Positions 1 through 10,905 of a stretch of 64,000 bases of DNA are shown here, piece after piece. Every line of letters starts with the position of its first letter. Position 1 is the first letter of the stretch. Under the pieces are notes generated by a model, which was not told the DNA's origin, ran no database searches, and saw nothing but the letters and a program-made list of their open reading frames with translations. The translations under genes and the position numbers were made by a program. Source of the stretch: Zasmidium citrigriseum (Eukaryota > Ascomycota > Dothideomycetes > Mycosphaerellales > Mycosphaerellaceae); the NCBI GenBank assembly GCA_002786025.1, contig NHNW01000005.1:868001-932000 (forward strand). Reading direction: 5' to 3'.

Positions 1-306
1 GCCGCCACCGCCACCGCTCCAGGCACCAGCACCCGCAGCCATTGATGGATCAAAAGCGCCAGGTGGGGCGCCGCCAGGAGGAAAGCCACCAGCAGCAGCA
101 GCTTGTGGGGAGAAAGCGCCCGGAGGAGGAACACCCTGAGGGGGGACACCACCGGCTTGAGGGTACATACCCTTCTCAGATGTTCCAGCCTCAGCTTGCT
201 CGCCCTGCTGAGCAGCCTCGCCGGCCTCAGCTTGTTGGTCTGGGACCGGAGTGGCGTAACCCAGAGTGGCAGCAGCCACGAGGGCCAGAAGGGTGGTCGT
301 CTTCAT
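1..306 (-). CDS. Secreted Gly/Pro-rich protein, 3' end outside window
   Basis: The minus strand is open from an ATG at 306 to the window edge (102 codons, no stop reached). The product begins with a clear signal peptide (MKTTTLLALVAAATLGYA, probable cleavage before TPVPDQQ). An Ala/Glu/Gln-rich stretch (about residues 23-45) and then a Gly/Pro/Ala-rich segment with PPGG and PPGAF units follow. No cysteine is seen in the visible part. The start is supported by the CACC context directly before the ATG and by a TATA-like box about 170 bp upstream. I do not recognise a family. A secreted wall-associated or effector-type protein is an inference from the signal peptide and low-complexity composition only. 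Confidence 0.75.
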   Translation of the reverse strand, partial: MKTTTLLALVAAATLGYATPVPDQQAEAGEAAQQGEQAEAGTSEKGMYPQAGGVPPQGVPPPGAFSPQAAAAGGFPPGGAPPGAFDPSMAAGAGAWSGGGGG

Positions 307-474
307 GGTGAGGCGAAGGGAGGATCGCAGCAACAAAGTGGTGGTATAAGCGAGTGACTGAAGGGTAAGACAGCGATAAAACGAGTGACAATTCTGTCTT
401 TGGGTGAGGAGGGAGGGAGAGGCGCTGAATGCTGCTGATGAAAGGAAGAGAAGAGGCTCTGGTGAGGAGACGGC

Positions 475-482
475 TTATATAT
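475..482 (-). promoter_or_regulatory. TATA-like box of the secreted-protein gene
   Basis: Read on the minus strand this is TATATAAG, about 170 bp upstream of the ATG at 306, which leaves room for a 5' UTR of roughly 140 nt. The DNA between the box and the ATG is unusually rich in short CT and CA runs. The assignment is by sequence and spacing only. Confidence 0.45.
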
Positions 483-936
483 CCCGCGCGATCGTCTGGC
501 GCTCCACGTGCATAGGAGGCGTTGAAGTTGCGCTTCCCTTTCCATCCACGTAATTCAATCGTGCCAAAGGCTATACGAGATAGCCCTTTGCGTTAAGATT
601 GGCATGTCCTGGGAGCTGCTCATTTCGCCGACGAATTGCAGGAGTCTGTTGCTGTGGGCCGCGCTCTGGGTATCGTCCGCGGCACGTTGCAGAGTCCACA
701 GCACCGTGCACATCTCCACTGAGTCGCTGGAGATGATGACTGTGAGCGAGATGGTGAATCCTGGATGGATGAAGTTGGGGCTTGGCGGTATTGGACCAGT
801 GAGAAGTCGTCGGTCGTTGGTCTCGTGACCTGATAATGAGTAAATCCTTGAGTTCTTCCTTGTCCGACGGCATCGCAGTTGCAGTGGCCGCGGGCCAAGA
901 CGCTGAGGATTCCCCTTTTCGTCGAGCATTGAGCAA

Positions 937-1789
937 TCAGTAGTGGAGGCAACCACCTGAGGTTGCGTGAATCAATTTCAGGTACCGGCAGACACCATGG
1001 CTAAGTTTAGCATGGCAGGCTGTAGGAGCCGGCAAGGTGCTGTCAATAGAAAGTCTGATCAAGTCCCGATCCATGCTTGCGGAAATTCTGATGCCCGGAA
1101 GAGGAAGTGCATCAGCAGAAGAAGGTTGTTGAAACTCATTAGACTTTTCAATGCCCCAGAGACCATCGACAAAGTTCAAATCAATATCAGGGCCAAGCAG
1201 GACGCAGGGTGTGTTGACCCTTGGTCGGTACCTGATCGAGAATGCAAACCCCAAGCTCGCAAGAGATTGTCCCAGGGAGTTTCTGACAGGCGGTCCTAGC
1301 TTTCTCCACAGGTTTGTCGATCAAAAGAGCTCGTCTGTCCAGGATCTGGCTTGCATCTGAAACAGTGCCTGGACCGATGCGATCATGTTGTCGTTCTTCA
1401 CGGCCCAGTGCCCGATGGAAGCGGAACGAAACCCGCCTGCTGATTGCACTGATTGCCGTCCACTTCGTCCGATGATATGGATCCGTATTCCCTGCGAAAT
1501 GTGTTTGCATGGGTAGTGACCAAGGCAAAATGGTGCAAGTCTTCCAGCATGAAATGCAAACCAGAATCGATGCTGCAAGGGGAACGTCCAATCATTCGAG
1601 CACTCTCCTGAAAGTTGCCCTCGCCTCGCTTGCGTAGCTCACGTTCTGCCCGAGAACAAACTCAGTGTCCCATGCCATTGCAGCAGGCACGGTAGTGGCG
1701 CTGGAAATTTGCACGTCGTATGCAATGCCCTTCGCTTGGATCATGGGATGTCTGTCTCGAAGGATATCGGCGAAGACCAGGTATGACAT
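937..1789 (-). other. Possible decayed or unresolved multi-exon gene
   Basis: Minus-strand open segments look more protein-like than their surroundings: one from 1789 to 1592, and one in a single frame from about 1578 to 937 broken by one TGA at 1321-1323. The segments include stretches such as VLLGPDIDLNFVDGLWG. No convincing start or set of splice sites joins them and no domain is recognised. It could be a broken gene, a gene with introns I could not place, or chance. The rest of 307-2141 shows only the promoter of the left-end gene and short unconvincing ORFs. Confidence 0.2.
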
Positions 1790-2141
1790 GGCTATAGCGA
1801 TGTGTTGTCCGAGTGTGAGATGCCGTGGTTGTTGGAACGCACCAGCGGTTCGGGGTCAAGGAGAGGAGTCTTCATGTCGTCTTGATGATAGCAGGTGCCA
1901 GCCGCCGCATCCATCTGTTCTTGCCAATCGCTGCCGAATTGTCGCTTTCTTTGCAGACCAGATGAGACCAAGTTCAGTGCTTCCCGAGGGGCGTGAGCGA
2001 AGAGCGATCTGACATTGCGCAACATTTCGAATGGCCAATTTGTACGGTCGACACGATGACGAGTAAGACTTCTCAAAGAGTCGAAAGACGAGCAAGCCAT
2101 GAACTATTCGTTCAATACGGGTCGAACATGGCGAATCACGA

Positions 2142-2651
2142 TCAGAGAGGCTGCTGGCGACTTCTTGCTCCTTTGCTGAACTTGCGATATTTCTTTCTGA
2201 CCTGTTTCTGATCTGCCAGGGACTCTTTCGAGTCTCGATTCTTCGTCGAGCGATCCGAACCAGAGACGAACGCGTTGCTGCCCCAAGTCCATCCACAGAA
2301 GGAGCCAGAGAAGGATACAAAACCGGGAGAATCTCGAGACTGATCGTGGCATTTGTGAGGGCCTGAGGAGGTACTGCTCCAGAAATGAGAACCTGGGCCA
2401 CTGGCAGAGAATGGTTCGCCTCCCGTTGCGCAAGCTGACTCTTCTGAAAGCATCTGGCCATTGCAGCAGGTACACGAGGACGCCGTTGACCACGATGAGA
2501 ACATGCGCCCTTGGACATTCTGCGCTTGTCTTTGGGTGTTGCACTTGCAATTGTGGGCTGTTGGCTTCGGCTGCTTCGCCTCGATGCGTGGAATGGCCAT
2601 GAGAAGGATAAGGCATCCAACCAGGACAAATGTTCGCAGTGACGGCGTCAT
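2142..2651 (-). CDS. Putative small secreted cysteine-containing protein
   Basis: An ATG at 2651 opens a 169-residue frame with a strong predicted signal peptide (MTPSLRTFVLVGCLILLMAIPRIEA, cleavage before KQPKP). The mature part starts with HNCKCNT and later has SSCTCCNG plus further single cysteines. This resembles the CKC...CC spacing of many small secreted ascomycete proteins. The C-terminal third (after about residue 120) is rich in Lys, Arg and Ser and looks less natural, so a missed intron or an earlier true stop is possible. An in-frame ATG at 2741 would add 30 residues but would bury the signal peptide, so 2651 is preferred. Effector-like function is inference. Confidence 0.4.
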   Translation of the reverse strand: MTPSLRTFVLVGCLILLMAIPRIEAKQPKPTAHNCKCNTQRQAQNVQGRMFSSWSTASSCTCCNGQMLSEESACATGGEPFSASGPGSHFWSSTSSGPHKCHDQSRDSPGFVSFSGSFCGWTWGSNAFVSGSDRSTKNRDSKESLADQKQVRKKYRKFSKGARSRQQPL

Positions 2652-3379
2652 GTTGGTCAAGTGCGAAGCGGTCGCAATATCTCGAATGCAACGGAGTCGC
2701 GGGCTTCGCTGGCTCTCTGCAAGAGGTATGATCAATGACAAATGTCAGCCTTGTTCTGAAGAGGGAAGCAAACAGCTCACATACTCAAGCAACATAGATG
2801 TATTACTGAACAGTATCACTGAACAGAAAGAAGAGCGACCGCGGCATCGAGTGGAACTGCAGAAGTATTTAGCTTGCTCTGCGGGCCCTTGAAACATCGA
2901 GGAAAGTTGTCGCAGCCATGCGCTGAAACGTCAGCAGGCGAGGATGTTGCTGCGATCGCCCGTGACGTCTTGCCTCAGATGTGAGAGCTGACACGATTGT
3001 CAGAAGCATCAGATCAATGCGGATAGAGACGTCGCATTTGGAAGGGCATGCTATGGGAGTTAGTACACCATGGCTTTGTGCTTCGCAGCACTCTCTCGAC
3101 TGATACGCATCACGACTGGAGACTCCCCAAGCCTCTCTCCAGAGACGACTTCCTAGACGTACAACTCGCAGTCCTGATTCCTCAGAGCCACCCTTTGCGG
3201 CCAGTCAGTCTGCAGCGTACTGTCGCTACGAGAGAAAGATTTTCGAGGCCTTGGCGACTAGTAAGTCAAACCGACGCACCATGCAGCAGATCCGTCGTTC
3301 CCGGTCAAAAGCTGACATAGTAGACTGAACAGCTGTACAGTTCTCCGGCTGATCATCCCCAGGTTCGACGACCTTGCCC
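2652..3379. other. Intergenic, no gene seen
   Basis: Only short, composition-biased ORFs are present on both strands, and no domain, repeat or RNA gene was recognised. The right part is the 3' flank of the MFS gene. Confidence 0.5.
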
Positions 3380-5056
3380 CTAGCATTCAGAGGGCGCAAA
3401 CTTCGACTTGCGTCTAAGAGCAGCGGTGTATCTCATGAAGAGAAAGGGAATGGGCAAGGCCAAGCAAGAGATCGCTCCAAGGATACTGCATCCAGGACCG
3501 ACGCCGAGATTCTTGAACAGTGGCCGGGCGGCCAAGGGAAGTCCACACGCCATGGCTGAGCGTAAGATTGCGTTCGCTGAAAGAGCACTGGCTGCGTAGA
3601 GTGAGTATGCATCCACGAGGTAGTTGAGAGCTTGCTGAAAGATGATGTTGAAGCCAGCGCCGATGAATGCTGCGACTTGGTGAGTAGACACTCCAAGCAA
3701 AGCACTTTTCGCACAGCTCACCTGATGCGATGACGGGCACAATCCAGGGGATGCTGGGATCTGCCGTCCATCCGAACCAGAAAAGACCACCCGAGAAGCA
3801 GAATCCGCCTATGACCATCGGCGCAAGTCGAGCTTCTGGGACAGCACGGCCTTGATTCTTTTCCACGGCACGTTTGTATCGTGGCTGATTTCCGAAGTTG
3901 ACGGTGATAGCCACAATGACGCCCACCAGCAGACCCAAGAATGGCAGTGTGGAAGGGACAAGAGCCCAATGTCGATTCTCGGCGAACACTATAGGGAACG
4001 ACTCGATCGTGAAGAACAGCAGACCATACACGAACGAGGCGTAAAGGGCCATGCAAGTTACCATGGGGTCGGTAAGTAGCATTCTGCGAGGTATTAGTAC
4101 CGTTCATGAAGCTTACGGCGGCTCACGACATTTACCGAACAGGGCGACTCAGATGTTTCGTGAGCACATTTTCCAGATTGATCTTCTGTGCTTCGTGAGG
4201 GTGCCAATATCTCTGGTCGCCAGTGCTCTTTCTCATGCTCTTGGCTTTCCGCTTCAGCAAGACAGGTGGGTAAGTCTCTGGCATTGAGATGAACGCTGAG
4301 GCGAACGCGAAGAATGCAACAATCGCTTCCATGTATTCAGTCCCTACCATCTGTCAGTACAGGCTGCGCCAATTTGGTCTCGTTCTTACATCTCCATCCC
4401 ATTCGATCATTAACGACTATCCCAGCACCAATAATCGGACCAATCAATGCCCCGCCAACGACACAGGCTGCGACGAGAGCCATCGGCACACCCCTTGCCT
4501 TCGGTTCATATATGTCTCCCAGAGCTGCTGAAACGTTCGCAATGGGAGAGGAACCAAAGACGCCTCCAAAGAACCTGGTGACGAACAGACTCGCGGCATT
4601 CTTGCTGACGGCGCTGCCAATGCTGAAGATGCCCAAGATGAATACAGCCGGCAGCAATGACCATCGTCGGCCGTACACCTCAGAGATTGGTCCCCAACAA
4701 ATCGGACCCAATGCGAAGCCCAGGACGAAGAGGGACACTGTCAGCACTGTGGCTTCCAGTGAGATGTCGAGGTAGACCGAGAGGATTTCTTCCGCTGGGG
4801 ATATTATTGAGCTCCCGATCGAAGCTGTCAGCGCCAGGAGGGACAGTTGCAAGCAGACCCAAGCCTTGCGGTAGGGGTTCATCTTCTTTGGGTCATCGGA
4901 AGAATCCAGTCGAACGAGGAACTTTTCTTCCTCATTCTCCGTGTTGTCTCCATTGTCTGTGCCACTCTCATTCATTTGAGATACTGGCTCGGGCGTTTGC
5001 TCGGGGAGAGTCTGGCTCTCAAGGTCGACTTTCTTGTCTTCGTCGTGGCGTTGCAT
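3380..5056 (-). CDS. MFS drug/polyamine-type transporter (DHA1 family)
   Basis: Four exons join into 508 residues: 5056-4390, 4343-4136, 4083-3722 and 3669-3380. The three introns of 46, 52 and 52 bp have GTAAG/GTAAA/GTGAG donors, and all junctions keep frame. A charged N-terminal tail of about 60 residues precedes twelve predicted membrane segments. The DHA1 signature appears as GPISEVYGRRW in the loop between helices 2 and 3, followed by RFFGGVFGSSP and GDIYEPKARG. This is the layout of fungal proton antiporters exporting polyamines or drugs at the plasma membrane (family knowledge). The substrate cannot be read from sequence. The neighbouring GNAT gene is on the same strand 450 bp upstream, but no functional link is visible. 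Confidence 0.9.
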
Positions 5057-5509
5057 GTCTGGCTGGTTCCACTCGCTGCAACGCCATCTGGACGCATGGC
5101 AGCGCGTCTTTTATCCTTTCCACTTTCGTCCATCGTTGCAAATGACTTGATCATGTGCGGCGGCCGCCTGCCCACCTTCAAACGCGTCTACTGGTCGACC
5201 TTGATGAGCGGTGTCGTTCAGGAGGAGGACCAACGTGGCCGCTGGAAGGAGGAAAGATCGTCTCAGTTTCGGCCCCCAAAAAGCTTGGACTGTGGGGGTG
5301 TCGGCCGCTTTCACGCTTTCCCCTTTTCTTTCTTCGCATTTCTTCGAAGGTGTTATTACATCTACGTTCTACGAGAAAGAGCCAAGGCTGAGGCGCGGCC
5401 TCAGTGGCGAGGACTTGAGGCCAGCAAAGCTGAATCCGGCAAGAATAAGATGGACTGCCGTGCCCTCCGGCCGCCTCAGGAATGATCTCTGCGATCTGTC
5501 TCTACCATC
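5057..5509. other. Intergenic / MFS promoter region
   Basis: This stretch between the GNAT stop and the MFS start is CT-rich toward the MFS ATG on the minus strand, as is common for fungal promoters. No convincing gene is seen. Confidence 0.4.
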
Positions 5510-6043
5510 TCAACCGTGTCTCCGAGACGGCCGTACGAACAACTGCTCATTGACCTCAGGTCCCCACTGCCTACCAGCCTCCTGTCTCCTCAACTCGAAT
5601 CCAACCGACTCGTACAGCCTTCTCGCGGGATCCAATCCCTCAAATGTCCACAGACAAGTCTCCGAGAAACCTTCCTTATCGACAAAAGCCATAGCCTCTT
5701 GGAGCAGCCTCTTTCCAACCCCTCTCCCCCGCGCCTCATCACCAACAATGAAAGACCTCAAATGAGCCTTATTGTCGCCGAGATCCTCCCCATCGATGAA
5801 GATTGTTCCGACCATTTTGTCTCTGATGAGAATGGCTGCCCAGACTTCGTTGCGTGGGCTTTCGATCCGACACAAGAAGTCTCCGAGTCCTTTGGCCATC
5901 CAGCCTTCGAATATGTTTCCAAACGCGGATTTGGCACTGAAGTATTCCATGTTCAATTCGAGAGCTCGGCCGACAAGCCCAGGCCGGTATCCTGACACGA
6001 TTTGAATGATGTTGTGTTTGTCGTTTTGTTGGATCGATCCCAT
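5510..6043 (-). CDS. GNAT family N-acetyltransferase
   Basis: A single exon encodes 177 residues, the usual length for a stand-alone GNAT. The acetyl-CoA-binding motif A is clear: a beta-strand LRSFIVGDEA followed by RGRGVGKRLL (Q/RxxGxG/A type). The B region LYESVGFELRR contains the conserved Tyr. The N-terminal part includes AAILIRDKMVGTIFIDG, matching the central beta strands. The enzyme should transfer an acetyl group from acetyl-CoA to an amine, but the substrate is not predictable. Many fungal homologues are MarR-linked or stand-alone enzymes of this length (family knowledge). The start ATG at 6043 is the first in frame and gives a standard N-terminus. No targeting signal is seen, so it is probably cytosolic. 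Confidence 0.85.
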   Translation of the reverse strand: MGSIQQNDKHNIIQIVSGYRPGLVGRALELNMEYFSAKSAFGNIFEGWMAKGLGDFLCRIESPRNEVWAAILIRDKMVGTIFIDGEDLGDNKAHLRSFIVGDEARGRGVGKRLLQEAMAFVDKEGFSETCLWTFEGLDPARRLYESVGFELRRQEAGRQWGPEVNEQLFVRPSRRHG

Positions 6044-6414
6044 GTTTGGTATTGGAGCTTTTGCTTGTATGCGAGACTTCTTGAATCAGTCCGGTCGACC
6101 ACGGCGAAATCTTTACATTTACTGTGTGAGAAGCAGGGATGTGTTTCTTGATTACAACTCATCAACGAGTGTACGGGCGCCATTCTTATGCCGTGAATGG
6201 CCGCTACCCTCACGATGGAGACTCGCCCTGTCGTTTCAATGACCAGAAGATGTTGCCAGTGGGTCTCTACTACGCTCTTGTACGTGAGTGGTCTTTAGAA
6301 AAGAAAAGTGGGCCCTTTCGTCCCAAACAGGCAGTCATGAACGTCGTTTCATTAGCAAGCAAGCGGCTCGTCTCTTCCCCCCTCCTTGCCCTTCCAAACA
6401 TCATCCCCTGCATC
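6044..6414. other. Divergent promoter region between GNAT and Zn2Cys6 genes
   Basis: The region of about 370 bp lies between divergent starts. The Zn2Cys6 frame stays open upstream to 6139 with ATGs at 6139, 6250 and 6337, so its 5' end is not certain. Confidence 0.4.
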
Positions 6415-7965
6415 ATGGCGGCCGAAGTCCCCATCCAGCGAGCAGCCCAAGTCTGCAACATCTGCAAGGCCCGGAAAAAGGCCTGTGACAAGCTTCTCCC
6501 CAGGTGTACCTATTGCAGCAAACGAGGACTGGAATGCCGATATGATCGCGAGGTTCTTCGGACCGATGGAGCCTCTGTCGGCAGCCTTGCGGATCTTCTC
6601 ACATGTAATGTCGGACCTGCACTGGATGGTATCGTCAATCTACAAGTTTGTCATGTCATTCATCGCACCGGCATGTCTCTGGACGAGTTAAGCAGCCGCT
6701 TCTTTCGATATTTCCATCAGTGGCTTCCGATCATATCACCAGTGACTTTTCGAGAGACAATTACCCGATATCAGCATGATGTTCCTCCGGCAGATTTCTC
6801 AATGTTGTTACTTGCTATGTACCTAATGGTCTTACGACCTGGAAGCAACGTCGAGCCCCGTGAGCTATATCACACGATCAAAGTCTTCTTCAGCCACATA
6901 CAGGCGAGGCTATGTGCATCGTACGTCTCCATAGAGCATCCTTCCGACTGGCACTGTTTCGTCCAGACTCGATCCCCTGTTTCTCGCGCTGACAAAAGCA
7001 TCAGAATCCTCCTCGCACAATCCGGCGTCCTCGTTGCTTCCTACGAATATGCGTGCGGCAAGCCCGGCGGAGCATACATTACTCTCGGCATTGCACTTCG
7101 AATAGGCTACGTCCTTGAGCTCCAGCACTCAGTGATGACGAATTGCCTTCACCAAGGCCTTCACTTGAATCACTCCAGAGCAGAGCAGAGGAATCTATGG
7201 TGGGGCATTGTCGTGATGGAGAGGTCAGTTGTAGCGTCTAGTTTTAACGTGGATGGGCCGAGAAGTGCTAATGTATTAGGCTCATCGTCCTTGAGCTTCC
7301 ATCCAAGAGCCTTAGTCTTTCGACGCGCTATCCCAAGAACGATTTTGAGTTCCCTGGCAACCTACCCGATGATGGAACCATGGCTTCGCCAGTTCCGAAC
7401 GGGGATCCGGTTACAAAAGGCCACGTTCACAAAGATGACTTTGCCAATGTGGCAAGGGCATGCTTCTATCTTGATGCGGTCCTAACCGCCGCTGAATCTT
7501 CTGGCATCCCAGAAGAACCGAACGGCTTCGATGCAGACATCCTCGACTTCCTGAGAACTTCCATGAAGTCGAGCACACATGCACCTCACTCAGAAACTCT
7601 GACTATTGCTACCAGGTGAGATGATCCCGTCCGCCATATGGATAGCGCTAACAATCCTCAGATCTCTAATGCTGTGGCACCAAAAGTTACTCGATAGGCT
7701 TCCCACTGGTCAGGAACAGCAGAGGAGAAGCAACGACGACGCCTTGGACACCGCCGCTACCATGATCCTCGAAGCTGCTCATGATCACAGCGAGCATTTC
7801 CACGATGCCGATAGTCTCTCGCTGTCCTGCTACTACTGTCTGGACATTTCTCTCCAACGATTCGAAAAGAGGCCGAACTTACAACAGCAGATTCACATTG
7901 TAAAGTCTTCGCAGTCAGCACGGGCACTGATGCGAGTCTTTCGGGAGAGGTGGCCTGCCCCCTGA
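6415..7965 (+). CDS. Zn(II)2Cys6 transcription factor
   Basis: The Zn2Cys6 binuclear cluster is complete near the N-terminus (C14-x2-C17-x6-C24-x6-C31-x2-C34-x6-C41, counted from the ATG at 6415), with basic residues KARKKA between the ligands. Two introns are well supported: 7224-7279 and 7616-7661. A third of 84 bp (6921-7004, GTACGT...CAG) is likely because removing it restores a family-like SIL-LAQSGVLVASYEYA stretch, although the frame is open without it. The middle region resembles the fungal-trans regulatory domain, including the ERLIVLELP segment. The protein should bind CGG-type sites as a nuclear regulator. The alternative start at 6337 would add 26 residues. The target genes are unknown, and the divergent GNAT gene is a possible one. 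Confidence 0.85.
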
Positions 7966-8191
7966 GCATCGCGCAACAATCAGCATCAGACTGGGTCTAC
8001 GCAATTCAGATCCAACAGCAAGGAGCCGAAGTGTTCCGTCAATGATGTTGGACGTTTTTTGCCACCGACGTCGGAACTGATAGAAAGTGATACAGGGTTA
8101 GAGGGAGATAGTTTATCAATCGCTTCTTTCACATTGCTTCTTAATCAGGCCGAGCGGGACTGGTCGCTCCCTCATGATAGATACACGGCGA

Positions 8192-9161
8192 TTAGAGCGC
8201 AAAGATAGCCAGCAAGAGACCGGCAACACCGCCCATCGACGCGGTTCCAACACGTCCAGCAGACCCATCCTGAGTTGCCGTTTCGGAAGCAGAGGGAGAT
8301 GCAGAAGCTCCTCCAGCGGCGGCACTGGTATTCGCAGGGCTAGGAGTCGAAGTGTCGGTAGGAGACGTGGTTGATGAGCCATGATCGTGATCATCGCCAG
8401 TGTGGTCGGCGCCCTCACGCTCGAGTTCGACTTCGGAGCCATCGGCAGCGACGCAAGTACTATGGAAAAGTCAGTGACTCGGATCTGAGATTAAGGAATT
8501 GGGCTTTCGACTCACAGATCATCATCGCCAGAAGGACGGCAGTTTTCGAAGCTATCCGGTGCGTTGTTGGTGTTGATGTCGCTGGTGACTTCCCACTCGG
8601 CGCCGTCCGCAACACAGTACAGGTCGTCTCCGTGGGAGTGGCAATCCGTGACTGCAGTTGGAGCCGTAGCAGTTCCAGAAGAGCTGGCAGTGCCGGTAAT
8701 GGTCGTCACAACCTCGGTCGCCGTTCCAGTGGCAGAAGCAGCAGCAGAGGCAGTCGAGAGCACGGCACCTGGAGTGGCAGTTTGGCCGCCACAAGCCTCG
8801 GCGGCGTTCGAGACACTGCTGCCGTAGTCCTCCCAGATATCGTCGTCGTCTTCTTGGTTGGTGCAGGCGAGGCAGCGGTTCAGCTGGTCGACCCACGTCT
8901 GATTGGAGCAGTAGGCGCTCGGGGCGCTGCCTTGAGAGTCGACGATGGTATAGCCTTGTAACTCCATCAGCAAGTGTTCAGATTCATCCCATTGTTTAGC
9001 ATACCGCAGTCTGCATGGCACTGATAATCGGCCGAGTCATCTCCATCGTCATCCTGGCGGGCGGCGAGCAGATTCTTGATCTCCTGAACGGAAGGGTTCG
9101 CGGCAGCGACGCACGCAAAAGCGGCGAAGGCGCTGAGAGTGACGACTCGAGTTGCAACCAT
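8192..9161 (-). CDS. GPI-anchored secreted cysteine-containing protein
   Basis: Three exons (9161-9005, 8954-8516, 8459-8192) give 287 residues, and the introns of 50 and 56 bp keep frame. The N-terminal signal peptide MVATRVVTLSAFAAFACVAAA is followed by an Asp-rich stretch. A cysteine module then includes YQCHADCG, AYCSNQTWVDQLNRCLACTNQ and EACGG. A long Ser/Thr/Ala-rich linker comes next, followed by a second cysteine pair region (DCHSHGDDLYCVADG and a later CVAADG). The C-terminus is hydrophobic (GGVAGLLLAIFAL) after a Ser/Gly-rich segment, as in GPI attachment signals. The protein is therefore probably a cell-surface or wall mannoprotein. The WV..L..CL.C pattern occurs in many uncharacterised fungal GPI proteins. 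Its spacing is not CFEM. Confidence 0.8.
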
Positions 9162-9886
9162 ATTGTGTGCTTCTTCCGCTGGCCTGGAGGATCGGAAGTC
9201 GAAGAACACGCGGGGAGTCAGGGATGTTTATGTCAGCCCAGTCGCAGGCAATGGCGTCCCTTGGTCGTGCTACCTCGCGTGACTACCAAGAGAAACAAGC
9301 CCTGAACATGGAAAGCGCATTCCCAATGACTGGTTCCAGCCGAAAGGGAAGTCGCGGCGCCGAGCATTGGCATGAGGCCATTCCATTGATTGATCTGATA
9401 AGATCACATTGTCCGTGAATGAATTTGACGCTTCTCGCTGCCGATTAGCCGCTTTGATTGTTCATGTGCATATCGAACGACTTACACTTCGTATTCGAGA
9501 CAGAGTCGCAGTTGTTATCGCGAGCTCCATCGCTAGCTCGCTTGATGGCCTTGTCTTGTCCCTTGTCCCTGCCTTGGAGAAAGCCACTGCCAAGGCGCAC
9601 CTTGATGGACATTCAGCCATACCATACCACATGCCAACCACGAGGCGGCTATCGACCCTCACAACATTGACATCCTTGAAATATATTGAGGCCGGCAGGG
9701 GCTTGGTTCTTCAAGTATACAGATGCTCACATACGCAAGCAACAACAATACAACGCTAGCCCAGAACACAGCAAACACTCATCAATGCAGAGCAAAAACT
9801 CACAAAAAGCATCTAATACCACCCAGCCCACCGCCCACCAGCATTCAATCATGATCCTCGTGTATCCCATCAATCATAACAACCCC
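9162..9886. other. Intergenic, no gene seen
   Basis: This is the promoter of the GPI protein followed by the 3' flank of the phosphatase gene. A CA/AAC-rich low-complexity stretch lies at about 9730-9850. No ORF with credible protein character was found. Confidence 0.5.
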
Positions 9887-10905
9887 CTACGACGTCCCAT
9901 TCTGCGACGCACCCGCCACAGCATCCCTCTCCCTCCCCTGTAATCGCGCTGTGATCTGCTCCCTCATCACTTCATACAAGAACATGAACTGTGACTCCCC
10001 TTGCACCATCATCATACGCTGCTGCCGTAGATTATCCACCGTTTCCGCGATCGGGTCCTTATCCGACGCAAGATCGTCCAGCTGGCCGGAGTGCATTAGA
10101 CTTAAGAGGTAGTCCAGCGCGATGAAAGTCCCTGAACGGCCGACGCCCGCAGAGCAGTGGATGATACGTGGGTTGTCCTGATCTGTCGATGCGAGGTCTG
10201 CGGCGAATGAGGAGGAGCCGTTGGTGTGTGTGGCGGTTTCACTGCTGGCTTTGCGGTTTAGCATCGCGGATAGTCGGACGAGTTCGACGAGTGCGGCGCG
10301 GTCGTCGCCTTCAGGAACGAGGAAGTCGGGCCAGCCGGAGAAGAGGAGGTGGATGATTTCTTTTTCTTGTTGATCTCCGTTGGATGTGGTTGTTCGTAAT
10401 CGGAGTTGGCGGACTTGGCTTCTGCTTCGGATGTCGTCTTGGATTTCGAGAAGTTCGACTTGGCCTTGGAAGCCATCGTCGATGCCCGCATCCGGCGGTA
10501 TCACCAGCGGCGATTCTTCCTTCGATAAGGGATAGTACTGAAAGCACTTCTCCCGTCCAGCTTCGTGTGTTTGAGTGAGCATCACCACCACAGCCGGACT
10601 CTTCAATTCCGAGGCAACCATTCGATAGAAGTGATTGACGCTCGTATCCTTTGGCCCCTGCGTAGCAATGTACTTCCTCTTGCCGAGCTGGATTGGCGAG
10701 GCATTGATGTAATCGCTCGCTCCTTCGTTGACCCTCAACTTCACTCTATTCTGCGCATACGGCTCAACGTTCAGGTATCGATTCCGTGCCGTGACTGCGT
10801 CGCCGGTGAGTCGCGACCATTGTGAGGGCGGATTGGAAGGTTGGGTTCCTTGAAGGAGGCGGTTACGTTGCTGCCATTCGAGATCGACGAATTTGTTGTG
10901 GAGCT
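9887..10905 (-). CDS. Protein tyrosine phosphatase (classical PTP), catalytic exon
   Basis: The exon encodes about 340 residues of a classical non-receptor PTP domain. It begins ELHNKFVDLEWQQRNR and contains the phosphotyrosine-recognition loop region (ARNRYLNVEPYAQNRVKL...DYINAS), the substrate-loop segment YIATQGP, the WPD loop (GWPDFLVPE) and the signature HCSAGVGRSGTF with its catalytic Cys and Arg. A Q-loop-like QQRMMMVQ segment follows. It should dephosphorylate phosphotyrosine in signalling proteins such as MAP kinases (family role). The 5' acceptor at 10906/10905 has a good branch site (ACTAATAC) and is phase 1. The first exon is not resolved. The ATG at 11012 (MASHHPQLPQFLKQ) reaches the donor near 10957 in phase 2, which does not match, so the true start lies elsewhere upstream or uses another donor. 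Confidence 0.88.

Noticed and set aside
1856..2629. Long minus-strand ORF of 257 codons overlapping the small secreted candidate
   Set aside because: Other frame of the same DNA. Ser/Arg-rich with no domain. The signal-peptide frame is preferred.
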